Shown here piece after piece: positions 1-6,405 of a DNA stretch of 26,915 bases; within the stretch, counting starts at the first letter, position 1; each line of letters begins with the position of its first letter. The stretch covers positions 1 through 26,915 of the forward strand of contig DATDLN010000221.1 in the NCBI GenBank assembly GCA_036519295.1, read 5' to 3'. Below the pieces are notes generated by a model. It worked only from the letters and a program-made list of their open reading frames with translations, was not told where the DNA came from and did no database searches. The position numbers were made by a program, and so were the translations under genes. The stretch is from JACVRW01 sp036519295. Lineage in GTDB: Bacteria > Actinomycetota > Thermoleophilia > Solirubrobacterales > Thermoleophilaceae.

Positions 1-1
1 G

Positions 2-406
2 CTCTCGGCGCACGGACTGGCCGGAGTCTGGGGCACTCTTTCGTGCGGCCTCTTCACCGCCCCGCGGCTCGCCGAGCTGAACGGCGTCGGCGAGGGCGGC
101 CTCTGGTACACGGGCAGCTTCACGCAGCTGGGTGACCAGGCGCTCGGTGTCGCGGTGGCCTTCGCCTGCGTGTTCGTGGTCTCGTACGCCGTCTTCTACG
201 TCGTCAGGGCGACGATCGGCCTGCGTGTCTCGCCCGAGGAGGAGGACGCGGGGCTCGACATCTCCGAGACCGGCATGTACGGGTACCCGGAGCAGTTCAT
301 CCCGCCGTCCGAGCTCATCGGTCCCGGCCTGCCGGCCGGCGGACGCGCGGCTGAGCCGGTCCCGGCCGGGGTGACGGCCGCGGTGACCGGGGAGGCGCCG
401 GCATGA
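2..406 (+). CDS. amt: Ammonium transporter (Amt family), C-terminal part
   Basis: Partial gene, cut by the left window edge; about 134 codons remain. Amt proteins are trimeric inner-membrane channels for ammonium/ammonia. The visible part begins in the late transmembrane region (HGLAGVWGTLSCGLF, the His-Gly-x-x-Gly-x-Trp-Gly signature of the late helices), passes through a last membrane helix around FACVFVVSYAVFYVV, and continues into the cytosolic tail motif TIGLRVSPEEEDAGLDISE followed by GMYGYPEQF, which is diagnostic of bacterial AmtB/Amt. The tail then extends in a Gly/Pro/Ala-rich low-complexity stretch. Its TGA overlaps the ATG of the PII gene (ATGA), the usual amt-glnK coupling, so PII probably plugs this channel when nitrogen is plentiful. 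The frame is open to the window edge, so the start is outside. Confidence 0.95.
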   Translation, partial: LSAHGLAGVWGTLSCGLFTAPRLAELNGVGEGGLWYTGSFTQLGDQALGVAVAFACVFVVSYAVFYVVRATIGLRVSPEEEDAGLDISETGMYGYPEQFIPPSELIGPGLPAGGRAAEPVPAGVTAAVTGEAPA

Positions 407-783
407 AGATGGTCGTCGCCTACATCCGTCACGAGGCCTTCGAGCCGATCCGCGCGGATCTGCTCGAGGCCGGCTTCCCGAGCCTCTCGATCACCGAGGT
501 AAAGGGCTCGGGCAGGCAGAAGGCGATCACCGAGCACTACCGCGGCTCGGACATCGCCGTCCATCTACGGCCGAAGCTGAAGCTCGAGTGCGTCGTCGAG
601 TCGAAGGACGTCGGCCTGATCAAGGAGGTGATCCTGAGGCACGCCCGGACCGGCTCGGTCGGTGACGGGAAGCTCTTCGTCCTGCCGGTGGAGGAGGCGG
701 TGCGCATCCGCACCGGCGAAGAGGGCGAGCTGGTGCTGCAGGCGCACGGAGAGGAGGTGTCGGTCGGTGGCCATCGCGCCTGA
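403..783 (+). CDS. glnK: PII nitrogen regulatory protein (GlnB/GlnK family)
   Basis: 126 residues. PII is a trimeric sensor of ATP/ADP and 2-oxoglutarate that controls Amt channels and nitrogen enzymes. Family marks are TEVKGSGRQKAITEHYRG leading into the T-loop (about residues 31-48), RPKLKLECVV, and the C-terminal signature TGSVGDGKLFVLPVEEA with RIRTGEEG. The usual T-loop Tyr51, which is uridylylated in proteobacteria and adenylylated in some actinobacteria, is Ile here (YRGSDIAVHL), while Tyr46 is kept, so control by nucleotidylation at residue 51 is not possible. The C-terminus is some 10 residues longer than the common 112-residue form. The ATG overlaps the amt stop and the 3' end overlaps the start of glutamine synthetase by 17 bp, indicating one amt-glnK-glnA transcript. 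The K versus B assignment rests on the amt linkage. Confidence 0.95.
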   Translation: MKMVVAYIRHEAFEPIRADLLEAGFPSLSITEVKGSGRQKAITEHYRGSDIAVHLRPKLKLECVVESKDVGLIKEVILRHARTGSVGDGKLFVLPVEEAVRIRTGEEGELVLQAHGEEVSVGGHRA

Positions 784-2118
784 GAGGACGGCGACCGGAG
801 CGAGCGACGTGCTCGCGCAGGTGGAGGAGCTGGGCGTCGAGTTCATCCGCTTCTGGTTCACGGACATCTTCGGCCGGCTCAAGTCGTTCGCGGTCGGCCG
901 CGAGGAGCTGCCGGGGGCGCTCGACGAGGGAATGGGCTTCGACGGCTCGTCGATCACCGGCTTCAACCGGATCGAGGAGTCGGACATGGTCGCGATGCCC
1001 GACCCGACGACCTTCCGGATCCTCCCCTGGAGGACCGGCGAGTCGCACTCCGTCGGCCGGCTGTTCTGCGACGTGCTGAAGCCGGGGGGCGAGCCGTACG
1101 AGGGCGATCCCCGCTTTCAGATGCGGCGCGTCCTGGGGAGAGCGAATGAGATGGGCTTCGACCACTACTACCTGGGGCCGGAGCTCGAGTTCTTCCTGTT
1201 CAGGTCGGACGAGGGCCCGGAGGTGCTCGACAAGGGGGGCTACTTCGACCTCACCACGCTCGACGTGGCCTCCGCTTCCGACGCGACGTCGTGTTCACGC
1301 TGCGGGACCTCGGCATCCCGGTGGAGTACACCCATCACGAGGTGGGCCCCTCGCAGCACGAGATCGACATGCGCTTCGCGGACGGTCTCGAGATGGCCGA
1401 CAACACGATGACCTACCGGATAGCCGTCAAGGAGGTGGCGGCCGCTCACGGCTACTACGCGACCTTCATGCCGAAGCCGCTGTTCGGTGAGAACGGCTCG
1501 GGGATGCATACCCACCAGTCGCTCTTTCGCGGGGACGAGAACGTCTTCTTCGACGCGGACGACGAGTACTACCTCTCGCCCGAGGCGAAGGGGTTCATCG
1601 CCGGGCAGCTGCGCCACGCCCGGGAGCTGTCGGCGCTGTTCGCTCCGTCGGTCAACTCGTACAAGCGGCTGGTGCCCGGCCATGAGGCCCCGGTGTACAT
1701 CGGCTGGTCGCGCCGCAACCGCTCGGCGCTCGTGCGGATGCCCGTCTACCACCCCGGCAAGGACCGGGCCACCCGCGCCGAGCTCAGGTGCCCGGACCCC
1801 TCGTGCAATCCGTACCTCACGTTCGCGGCGCTGCTCCACGCGGGGCTCGAGGGCATCCAGCGGGGCTATGAGCTGCCCGAGCCGATCGAGCGCAACCTCT
1901 ACGACCTGACCGAGGACGACCGAGAGGCGATGGGGGTGGAGCACCTGCCCGAATCGCTGGGGGAGGCGATCGACGAGATGGCCGGGTCCGAGCTGGTGGA
2001 GCAGGCGCTCGGCTCGCACATCTTCTCGCGCTACATCGACCTCAAGCGCGAGGAGTGGCTCGAGTACCGGGTCCAGGTGACGCCATGGGAGATCGAGCGA
2101 TACCTGCCCGTGAGCTAG
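767..2118 (+). pseudogene. glnA: Glutamine synthetase type I, interrupted by a one-base frameshift
   Basis: Glutamine synthetase makes glutamine from glutamate, ammonia and ATP. The N-terminal part is read in one frame from GTG 767 (GAGGAGG at 751-757, 9 bp upstream): beta-grasp segment MGFDGSSITGF, then GPELEFFLF with metal-binding glutamates, then GGYFDLTTLDVAS. Homology then jumps frame and resumes with FRRDVVFTLRDLGIPVEY, HHEVGPSQHEIDMRF, the ATP-site loop KPLFGENGSGMHTHQS, the glutamate-site loop NSYKRLVPGHEAP, and RCPDPSCNPYLT, ending EIERYLPVS at TAG 2116-2118. Restoring one base between 1273 and 1276 (for example GCTTC to GACTTC, giving Ser-Asp-Phe-Arg-Arg) gives an unbroken protein of about 450 residues, normal for the GSI-alpha class without the 25-residue insertion. 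All catalytic blocks are present and there is no other lesion, so a sequencing/assembly error or a very recent mutation is more likely than an old pseudogene. Confidence 0.92.
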
Positions 2119-2171
2119 GTCGCGGAGCGCCAGTCTCCTCCCCCGCAACACCGCGCGGCGCCCACCTCGAA

Positions 2172-3200
2172 ATGGTGGGCGCCGTGCTCGCGGGGGACGG
2201 GCTCGAGCGGGTCGCGGAGATCGCCTCCGCGCACGCCGGCGCGCCAGTGGTCGTGATCGTGCCGCGGCTCGGTGCGCCGGTGGACGCCTGGATCCCGTAC
2301 GAGAGGTACGTGGCCGCGCGCCAGGCGGGCGGCAGGCCGCAGCGTCCGCCCGAGGTCGTGGTAGAGGTCCCCGTCTCCTCGGGCGGCCGCGACCTCGGTG
2401 CGGTGCTGCTGCTCGGTCCCGGCAGGCCGGACGCCGGCGAATACCTGCACGTAGCCGCGATCGCGGCCCTGACCGAGGTCGCCGTGGCGGAGGCCAGGGA
2501 CGAGACCGAGCAGTCGCTCCGCGGGTCGTTTCTCGAGGACCTGCTCACGCGTCCCGAGCTCGAGCCGGACGACATGGCCCGCAGGGCCATGCGCCTCGGA
2601 TTCGACCTGGGCGGCGGTTTCACAGCCCTCTGCGCCGATCCGAACGGCCGTGGCCCGGGCCGCGTGGTCGCCTCGCTGGCGGCCGAGGTGCCCGGCGCGC
2701 TGACTCACGCCGTGGAGGGCAAGGTCTACGCGCTGCTCCCGGGCCCGCCCGAAGACGCGCGCCGCGCGGCAACGCGCCTGGGGCGGCATGCGGAGGTGGG
2801 GAGCTCCTCGCACCGCACCGGAGCGGGCGAGGTTCGGCGGGCGCTGGACGAGGCGGAGCTGGTGCTCCGCGTGACGGCCGCGGGCGGCGGCCCGCCCGGC
2901 GAGGAGATCGGCGAGGGGACCTACCGCCTGCTCTTCCGGGTGCTGGCGAGCCACCCGCTTGAGGTGCGCAGCTTCTACGAGGACACGGTCGCCCCGCTGG
3001 TGCGCTACGACGAGCAGTACTCGACCGACCTGCTCGGGACGCTGGCCGCCTACCTCGGCAACAACTGCAACATGAACGCCACGGCGCAGGCGATCCACGC
3101 GCACCGGCACACGGTGGGGTACCGGCTGGACCGCGTGCGCGAATTGACTGGGCTCGATCCGCTGCGGAGCGAGGATCGGGAGCGGTTGGGCTGGGTTTGA
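2172..3200 (+). CDS. PucR/CdaR-family transcriptional regulator
   Basis: About 342 residues. The C-terminus is the PucR-type helix-turn-helix: LLGTLAAYLGNNCNMNATAQ followed by HRHTVGYRLDRVRELTGLD, matching the usual pattern of a long helix, N-x-N-x-x-x-T-A, then H-R-x-T-V-x-Y-R-L. Before it lies a CdaR GGDEF-like region (about GFTALCADPN to GPPGEEIGEG), and at the N-terminus a weak GAF-like sensory region beginning AVLAGDGLERVAEIA. I chose ATG 2172 because homologous-looking sequence begins right after it; ATG 2085 and GTG 2055 are in frame but would overlap glutamine synthetase. It lies 53 bp after glnA on the same strand and probably belongs to the same transcript, so control of nitrogen or glutamate genes is a reasonable inference. 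The ligand is unknown. Confidence 0.85.
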   Translation: MVGAVLAGDGLERVAEIASAHAGAPVVVIVPRLGAPVDAWIPYERYVAARQAGGRPQRPPEVVVEVPVSSGGRDLGAVLLLGPGRPDAGEYLHVAAIAALTEVAVAEARDETEQSLRGSFLEDLLTRPELEPDDMARRAMRLGFDLGGGFTALCADPNGRGPGRVVASLAAEVPGALTHAVEGKVYALLPGPPEDARRAATRLGRHAEVGSSSHRTGAGEVRRALDEAELVLRVTAAGGGPPGEEIGEGTYRLLFRVLASHPLEVRSFYEDTVAPLVRYDEQYSTDLLGTLAAYLGNNCNMNATAQAIHAHRHTVGYRLDRVRELTGLDPLRSEDRERLGWV

Positions 3201-3299
3201 AGGCGCACCGCATCATTGCGCCGAGCTTGCCGCGCTGAGTTTGGTGGCGCTCGCCGGGTTTGCGGTTCTGCCGGCCGCGCCTGGGCTGGGTAGGGGGGT

Positions 3300-3321
3300 G
3301 AGGCCCACGGCGCCAGGCCTC
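3300..3321. terminator. Candidate stem-loop after the PucR-type gene
   Basis: Perfect 6-bp arms GAGGCC and GGCCTC enclose a 10-nt loop, 100 bp downstream of the regulator stop, and are followed by a short C/T run (CCCTT). It could end the nitrogen transcript from the left or, read on the other strand, the dgcA-dgcN transcript. There is no U-tract, so this rests on position and symmetry only. Confidence 0.35.
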
Positions 3322-3326
3322 CCTTG

Positions 3327-3379
3327 GGGGGGTTGGGCACATTGTTCAACCCACGGTTGACTTTCGTGACCAACCCCCC
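3327..3379. repeat. 53-bp nested palindrome between convergent genes
   Basis: Outer arms are 10 bp and perfect (GGGGGGTTGG at 3327-3336 against CCAACCCCCC at 3370-3379). After one mismatch there is a 3-bp pairing (CAC/GTG at 3338-3340 and 3366-3368), and an inner 6-bp hairpin TCAACC-CAC-GGTTGA at 3346-3360 shares the same centre, 3353. It can also be read as GGTTG-N11-CAACC twice, spaced exactly 24 bp. It sits between the 3' ends of two convergent operons, so a bidirectional terminator or a REP-like interspersed repeat is more likely than an operator. Just downstream, TGACCGGCC occurs twice (3381-3389 and 3403-3411). The rest of 3201-3426 shows no gene. Confidence 0.6.
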
Positions 3380-3426
3380 TTGACCGGCCGCGACGAATCC
3401 CCTGACCGGCCCTGGACTCAGCCTCC

Positions 3427-4497
3427 TTACCCCGCTCTGACCCGTCCCGCGGAGACCGGCAACGCTTGGAGCACCGCGTCCAGCACGCGCTCCGCTCCGA
3501 AGCGCACCACGTCGTCGGCCACCAGCCCGGTCTCCTCCTCGGCGGCCGCCACTGCCGCGAGCGCCGCCGCCTCGTCGAGGTCGGCGGTGTTGAGCGCGAT
3601 CGCCGCCACGCGGGTCGCGCGCACCGGCGCCGCCACGGCCTCGTAGGCGGCGATCAGCTCGGGCAGCGGCGGGATCGGCAGGCCGGGGTAGTTGCGGATC
3701 GCGGCGGCGTTCGGCTTGTGCACCAGCACCAGCAGGTCGGGCGCCGAGCCGTGCAGCAGGCCGAGCGTCACGCCCGAGTACGCGGGGTGGAAGAGCGCGC
3801 CCTGCCCTTCGAGGAACAGCAGGTCGCCGCGCTCCGAGCCCTCCAGGACCAGCCGCTCTGCCGCGCCCGCCACGTAGTCCGAGATCACGTGGTCGACGGC
3901 GATCCCCCAGCCGGCGATCGCCACCCCGGTCTGGCCCGTGGGGACGTAGACGGAGCGCAGGCCGCGCTCGCGGGCCGCGCGGTCGAGCTCGAGCGTCACG
4001 ACCTTCTTGCCGATCACAGTGTCCGAGCCGACGCTGTGGACCACGCGTACCGAGCCGGGACGGCTGTGCGGTCCCTTCGGGACCGTCAGGTCGGGCGGCG
4101 CGGCGCGCAGGTCGCGCAGCTCCACGCCGTGGCGCTCGGCGGCGGCGGCAAGCTCGGGGTCGTCGGCGAGCTGGGTGTGCAGGCCCGCCTCGAGCGACAG
4201 CCCGGCCTCGATCGCCTCGAGCAAGGCCGGGCGCCAGGTGGGATCGAGCTTGCCGCCGGTGGGCGCCACCCCGATCAGCAGGGTGGTGGCGCCGCGGTCG
4301 ATCGCCTCGCGCACGCTGGCCACGATCGGCACGGGGTGGAGGCAGAACGGCTCGACCTCGTTCGCGGTGCGGCCGGCCTCGGTCGAGTCGACCACCGCCA
4401 CGACCTGGCGCGTGCCGTAGCGGATCACGCCGTGCCCGGTCTTGCCCGTGTGGCGCGCGAAGAGCCCCTCCGCGAAGATGGCGAGCCGCTCGCTCAC
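3427..4497 (-). CDS. dgcN: DUF1611 protein, DgcN-type (probable D-glutamate N-acetyltransferase)
   Basis: 356 residues, DUF1611 family: an N-terminal Rossmann-like domain (about 1-140, with LLIGVAPTGGKLDP near 73-86) and a C-terminal P-loop-fold domain. The P-loop-like segment is VGSDTVIGKKVVTLEL (about 156-171), followed by VPTGQTGVAI (185-194), FLEGQGALFHPAYSG (228-242) and LLVLVHKPN (255-263). In marine Proteobacteria and haloarchaea a DUF1611 protein, DgcN, acetylates D-glutamate, and the partner DgcA racemises the product to N-acetyl-L-glutamate. The gene here directly follows an enolase-superfamily racemase and its GTG overlaps that gene's TGA (GTGA), reproducing the pair. Function is inferred from family and pairing; older annotation would call it a protein of unknown function. 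Confidence 0.8.
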   Translation of the reverse strand: MSERLAIFAEGLFARHTGKTGHGVIRYGTRQVVAVVDSTEAGRTANEVEPFCLHPVPIVASVREAIDRGATTLLIGVAPTGGKLDPTWRPALLEAIEAGLSLEAGLHTQLADDPELAAAAERHGVELRDLRAAPPDLTVPKGPHSRPGSVRVVHSVGSDTVIGKKVVTLELDRAARERGLRSVYVPTGQTGVAIAGWGIAVDHVISDYVAGAAERLVLEGSERGDLLFLEGQGALFHPAYSGVTLGLLHGSAPDLLVLVHKPNAAAIRNYPGLPIPPLPELIAAYEAVAAPVRATRVAAIALNTADLDEAAALAAVAAAEEETGLVADDVVRFGAERVLDAVLQALPVSAGRVRAG

Positions 4498-5504
4498 GCG
4501 GGAGCGACCCCCAGTCCGGGGTTCGGGCCGGGGAGCACCCGGCCGTCCCGGAACTCCAGCCCGGTGTAGGGCTCATCCGCGAGCAGCAGGTGGCCGTCGA
4601 GGTCGACCCAGTCGACGAGCGACGCGACGGCCGCCGCGGGCGCGATGCCGAGCTGCGACTCGATCATGCAGCCGAGCATCACCCGCAATCCCAGCGCGCG
4701 GGCGGCGTGGATCATCCGCACAGCCTCGCGCAGGCCCCCGGACTTCGCCAGCTTCACGTTGATCGCGTCGGCGTACTCGGCGGCCGCGGCCACGTCGGCG
4801 AGGTCGTGGCAGCCCTCGTCCACCACCAGCGGCGGCCGGGGCTCGAGCTCCCGCAATTCGCGGAAGCTGTCTACGTCCCCGGCTGGAAAGGGCTGCTCGA
4901 TCAGCTCCACGCCCAGCTCCATCAGCTCGGGCACCAGCTCGCGCGCGGACTCGAGCGTCCAGCCCTCGTTGGCGTCCACCCGCAACGGCATGTCCGACTC
5001 TGCTCGGACCGCCTCGACGCGGGCCAGGTCGTCGGGGCCGCCGACCTTGATCTTCAAGGCTCGGAAGCCGCGCGCGGCCCGAGCGCGGCGATGCGTGCCC
5101 TCCACCGTGTCGATGCCGATCGTGTAGGAGGTGGGCGGGCCCACCGGCGAGAGACCGAGAAGGCGCCAGACCGGGAGCCCGAGCCGCCTTCCGATCCAGT
5201 CGTGGAGCGCGCCGTCGAGCGCCGCCTTGCCGGCAGCCTGGCCCTCCACGTCCTCCACGCGCTGCCCGATGGCCTCGAGCGCGAAGGGGTCGTCGCCGGC
5301 GAGCGCCGGCGCCTCCTCGCTTAGGAACTCGGCGGCCGATTCGGCGCTCTCGCCCCGGTAGTAGACCGGCGCGGACTCGCCGGCGCCGACGATCCCCTCG
5401 TGCTCGAGCTCGAGCTGCACGACCTCCTGGGTTGTACGAGAGGCGCGCGAGATGGCGAACTCCTCGGCCAGGGTCAGGGAGACGATGCGCGCGCGGAGTT
5501 CCAC
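4494..5504 (-). CDS. dgcA: Enolase-superfamily racemase/epimerase (DgcA / dipeptide epimerase type)
   Basis: 336 residues, the usual size. Enolase-superfamily marks of the muconate-lactonizing subgroup are in order: the acid/base lysine pair ALKIKVG (Lys151, Lys153), metal ligands in RVDANEGW (Asp177), LIEQP (Glu203) and VVDEG (Asp229), then INVKLAKSGG (Lys251/Lys254) on the opposite face, and GCMIES near 279-283. The family includes L-Ala-D/L-Glu epimerases from peptidoglycan recycling and N-acetyl-D-glutamate racemase DgcA. Translational coupling to a DUF1611 gene favours the DgcA role, but substrate cannot be settled from sequence. The start is GTG 5504; no clear ribosome-binding site precedes it. 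It is the first gene of its operon, and its promoter must lie in or near the 66 bp before the next gene. Confidence 0.82.
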   Translation of the reverse strand: MELRARIVSLTLAEEFAISRASRTTQEVVQLELEHEGIVGAGESAPVYYRGESAESAAEFLSEEAPALAGDDPFALEAIGQRVEDVEGQAAGKAALDGALHDWIGRRLGLPVWRLLGLSPVGPPTSYTIGIDTVEGTHRRARAARGFRALKIKVGGPDDLARVEAVRAESDMPLRVDANEGWTLESARELVPELMELGVELIEQPFPAGDVDSFRELRELEPRPPLVVDEGCHDLADVAAAAEYADAINVKLAKSGGLREAVRMIHAARALGLRVMLGCMIESQLGIAPAAAVASLVDWVDLDGHLLLADEPYTGLEFRDGRVLPGPNPGLGVAPA

Positions 5505-5530
5505 CGGCGGAGAAGCATGACGGAGCGAGC

Positions 5531-5560
5531 GCGGCCGCCCCGGGCGTCCGGGACGGCCGC
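5531..5560 (-). terminator. GC-rich stem-loop downstream of the 5571-6302 gene
   Basis: 13-bp arms GCGGCCGCCCCGG and CCGGGACGGCCGC have one mismatch and a 4-nt loop, starting 10 bp past the stop codon of the minus-strand membrane protein gene and ahead of dgcA. There is no T-run, as is common for actinobacterial terminators. It would separate the two minus-strand units. Confidence 0.55.
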
Positions 5561-5570
5561 ATCCTCATCT

Positions 5571-6302
5571 CTAGGCGGCCACCGGGGCGGCGCCGCCGAC
5601 CGGGGCAGTCCCGGACGGGTCGCGTGGGCGGCGGATCCCCAGCACCATCAGGCCGACTCCGATCACGAGCGCGAAGCCGCCGGCGCCGACGAGGCTCCAG
5701 CCCAGCCCCTCCAGGAACGGGACCTTCGCGCCGGCGCTGATGTCGGCGTCAACTCCGCGCGAGCCGTCCGCGTTCATCACGACCACGGACCAATCACCGT
5801 CCTTGACGTCCCAGGCGAGCGCCTGTCGGCCCGAGCCCTGCTTGGACGCTACCCAGATGTCCGACTCGGCGGGCGGCGCGGCGCGGCCGTTGCCGGAGCG
5901 GTCGCTGTAGGCGGCGTGGAAGTCGTCGCCCAGGGGGCCTCCGTAGTTCACGTCGCTGACCTCGGTGTGCGCGACACCGCGAAGGTAGTTCGACACGTCG
6001 CTGGTGCGGGCAATGCCCACGAACACCGGCTTGTCGGCGCGCGACTCCACGTCGAGCTTCACCGCCCCGAGGTCGGTCTCGTCGAAGACCCACTCTGCGC
6101 CGTCGAGGTCCACGTCGAGGTTCTCGCTGGCGAGCGCCCGCGTATCCGCTTCGAAGTGGTGCGTGTCCGTCGTGACGTAGCCCCGTTCGTCCTTCTGCGA
6201 GTCGCCCCAGAGCGCGACAGCGCCCAGGACCAGCAATAGAGATGCGAATAGGGCGGCGAAGGCGCCGCCGACGACGAGTGCGATGCGAGCCCCGGTGTTC
6301 AT
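5571..6302 (-). CDS. Hypothetical membrane protein with two transmembrane helices
   Basis: 243 residues. An N-terminal membrane helix (about residues 7-32, ARIALVVGGAFAALFASLLL) is followed by a soluble extracytoplasmic domain of about 165 residues, a second helix (about 200-223, GGFALVIGVGLMVLGI), and a short Ala/Pro-rich cytosolic tail. The loop contains DWSVVVMNADGSRGVDADI, a phrase I associate with conserved actinobacterial membrane proteins of unknown role; I recognise no enzymatic motif. The ATG at 6302 has a good Shine-Dalgarno (AGAGGAACC on the minus strand), so the start is well supported. A dyad lies just upstream at 6324-6342. It is probably a single-gene unit, bounded by the stem-loop at 5531-5560. 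Confidence 0.8.
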   Translation of the reverse strand: MNTGARIALVVGGAFAALFASLLLVLGAVALWGDSQKDERGYVTTDTHHFEADTRALASENLDVDLDGAEWVFDETDLGAVKLDVESRADKPVFVGIARTSDVSNYLRGVAHTEVSDVNYGGPLGDDFHAAYSDRSGNGRAAPPAESDIWVASKQGSGRQALAWDVKDGDWSVVVMNADGSRGVDADISAGAKVPFLEGLGWSLVGAGGFALVIGVGLMVLGIRRPRDPSGTAPVGGAAPVAA

Positions 6303-6323
6303 TTTCGGTTCCTCTGTTTTCGG

Positions 6324-6342
6324 TTGAGTTCGGGTGACTCAA
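6324..6342. promoter_or_regulatory. Dyad TTGAGT-N7-ACTCAA upstream of the membrane protein gene
   Basis: Perfect 6-bp inverted repeat with a 7-nt spacer, centred about 31 bp upstream of ATG 6302, just beyond its ribosome-binding site, within the 103-bp gap after the LuxR-type gene. The size suits a dimeric repressor site or a 5'-leader hairpin. No factor can be named. Confidence 0.35.
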
Positions 6343-6405
6343 CGGTCGCACCGGGGCGAGTCCAGCTCGCTGGGGCCAGCAGGCGTCCGGGGGTACGGTT
6401 ATCCC

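Noticed and set aside
3381..3411. Start of a CRISPR or tandem repeat (TGACCGGCC twice)
   Set aside because: Only two 9-bp copies 22 bp apart, with no third copy and no regular spacers.
3050..4576. 508-codon minus-strand frame across the regulator 3' end and dgcN
   Set aside because: It is Arg/Gly/Pro-rich with no motifs and lies in another frame over the convincing DUF1611 gene; part covers non-coding palindromes.
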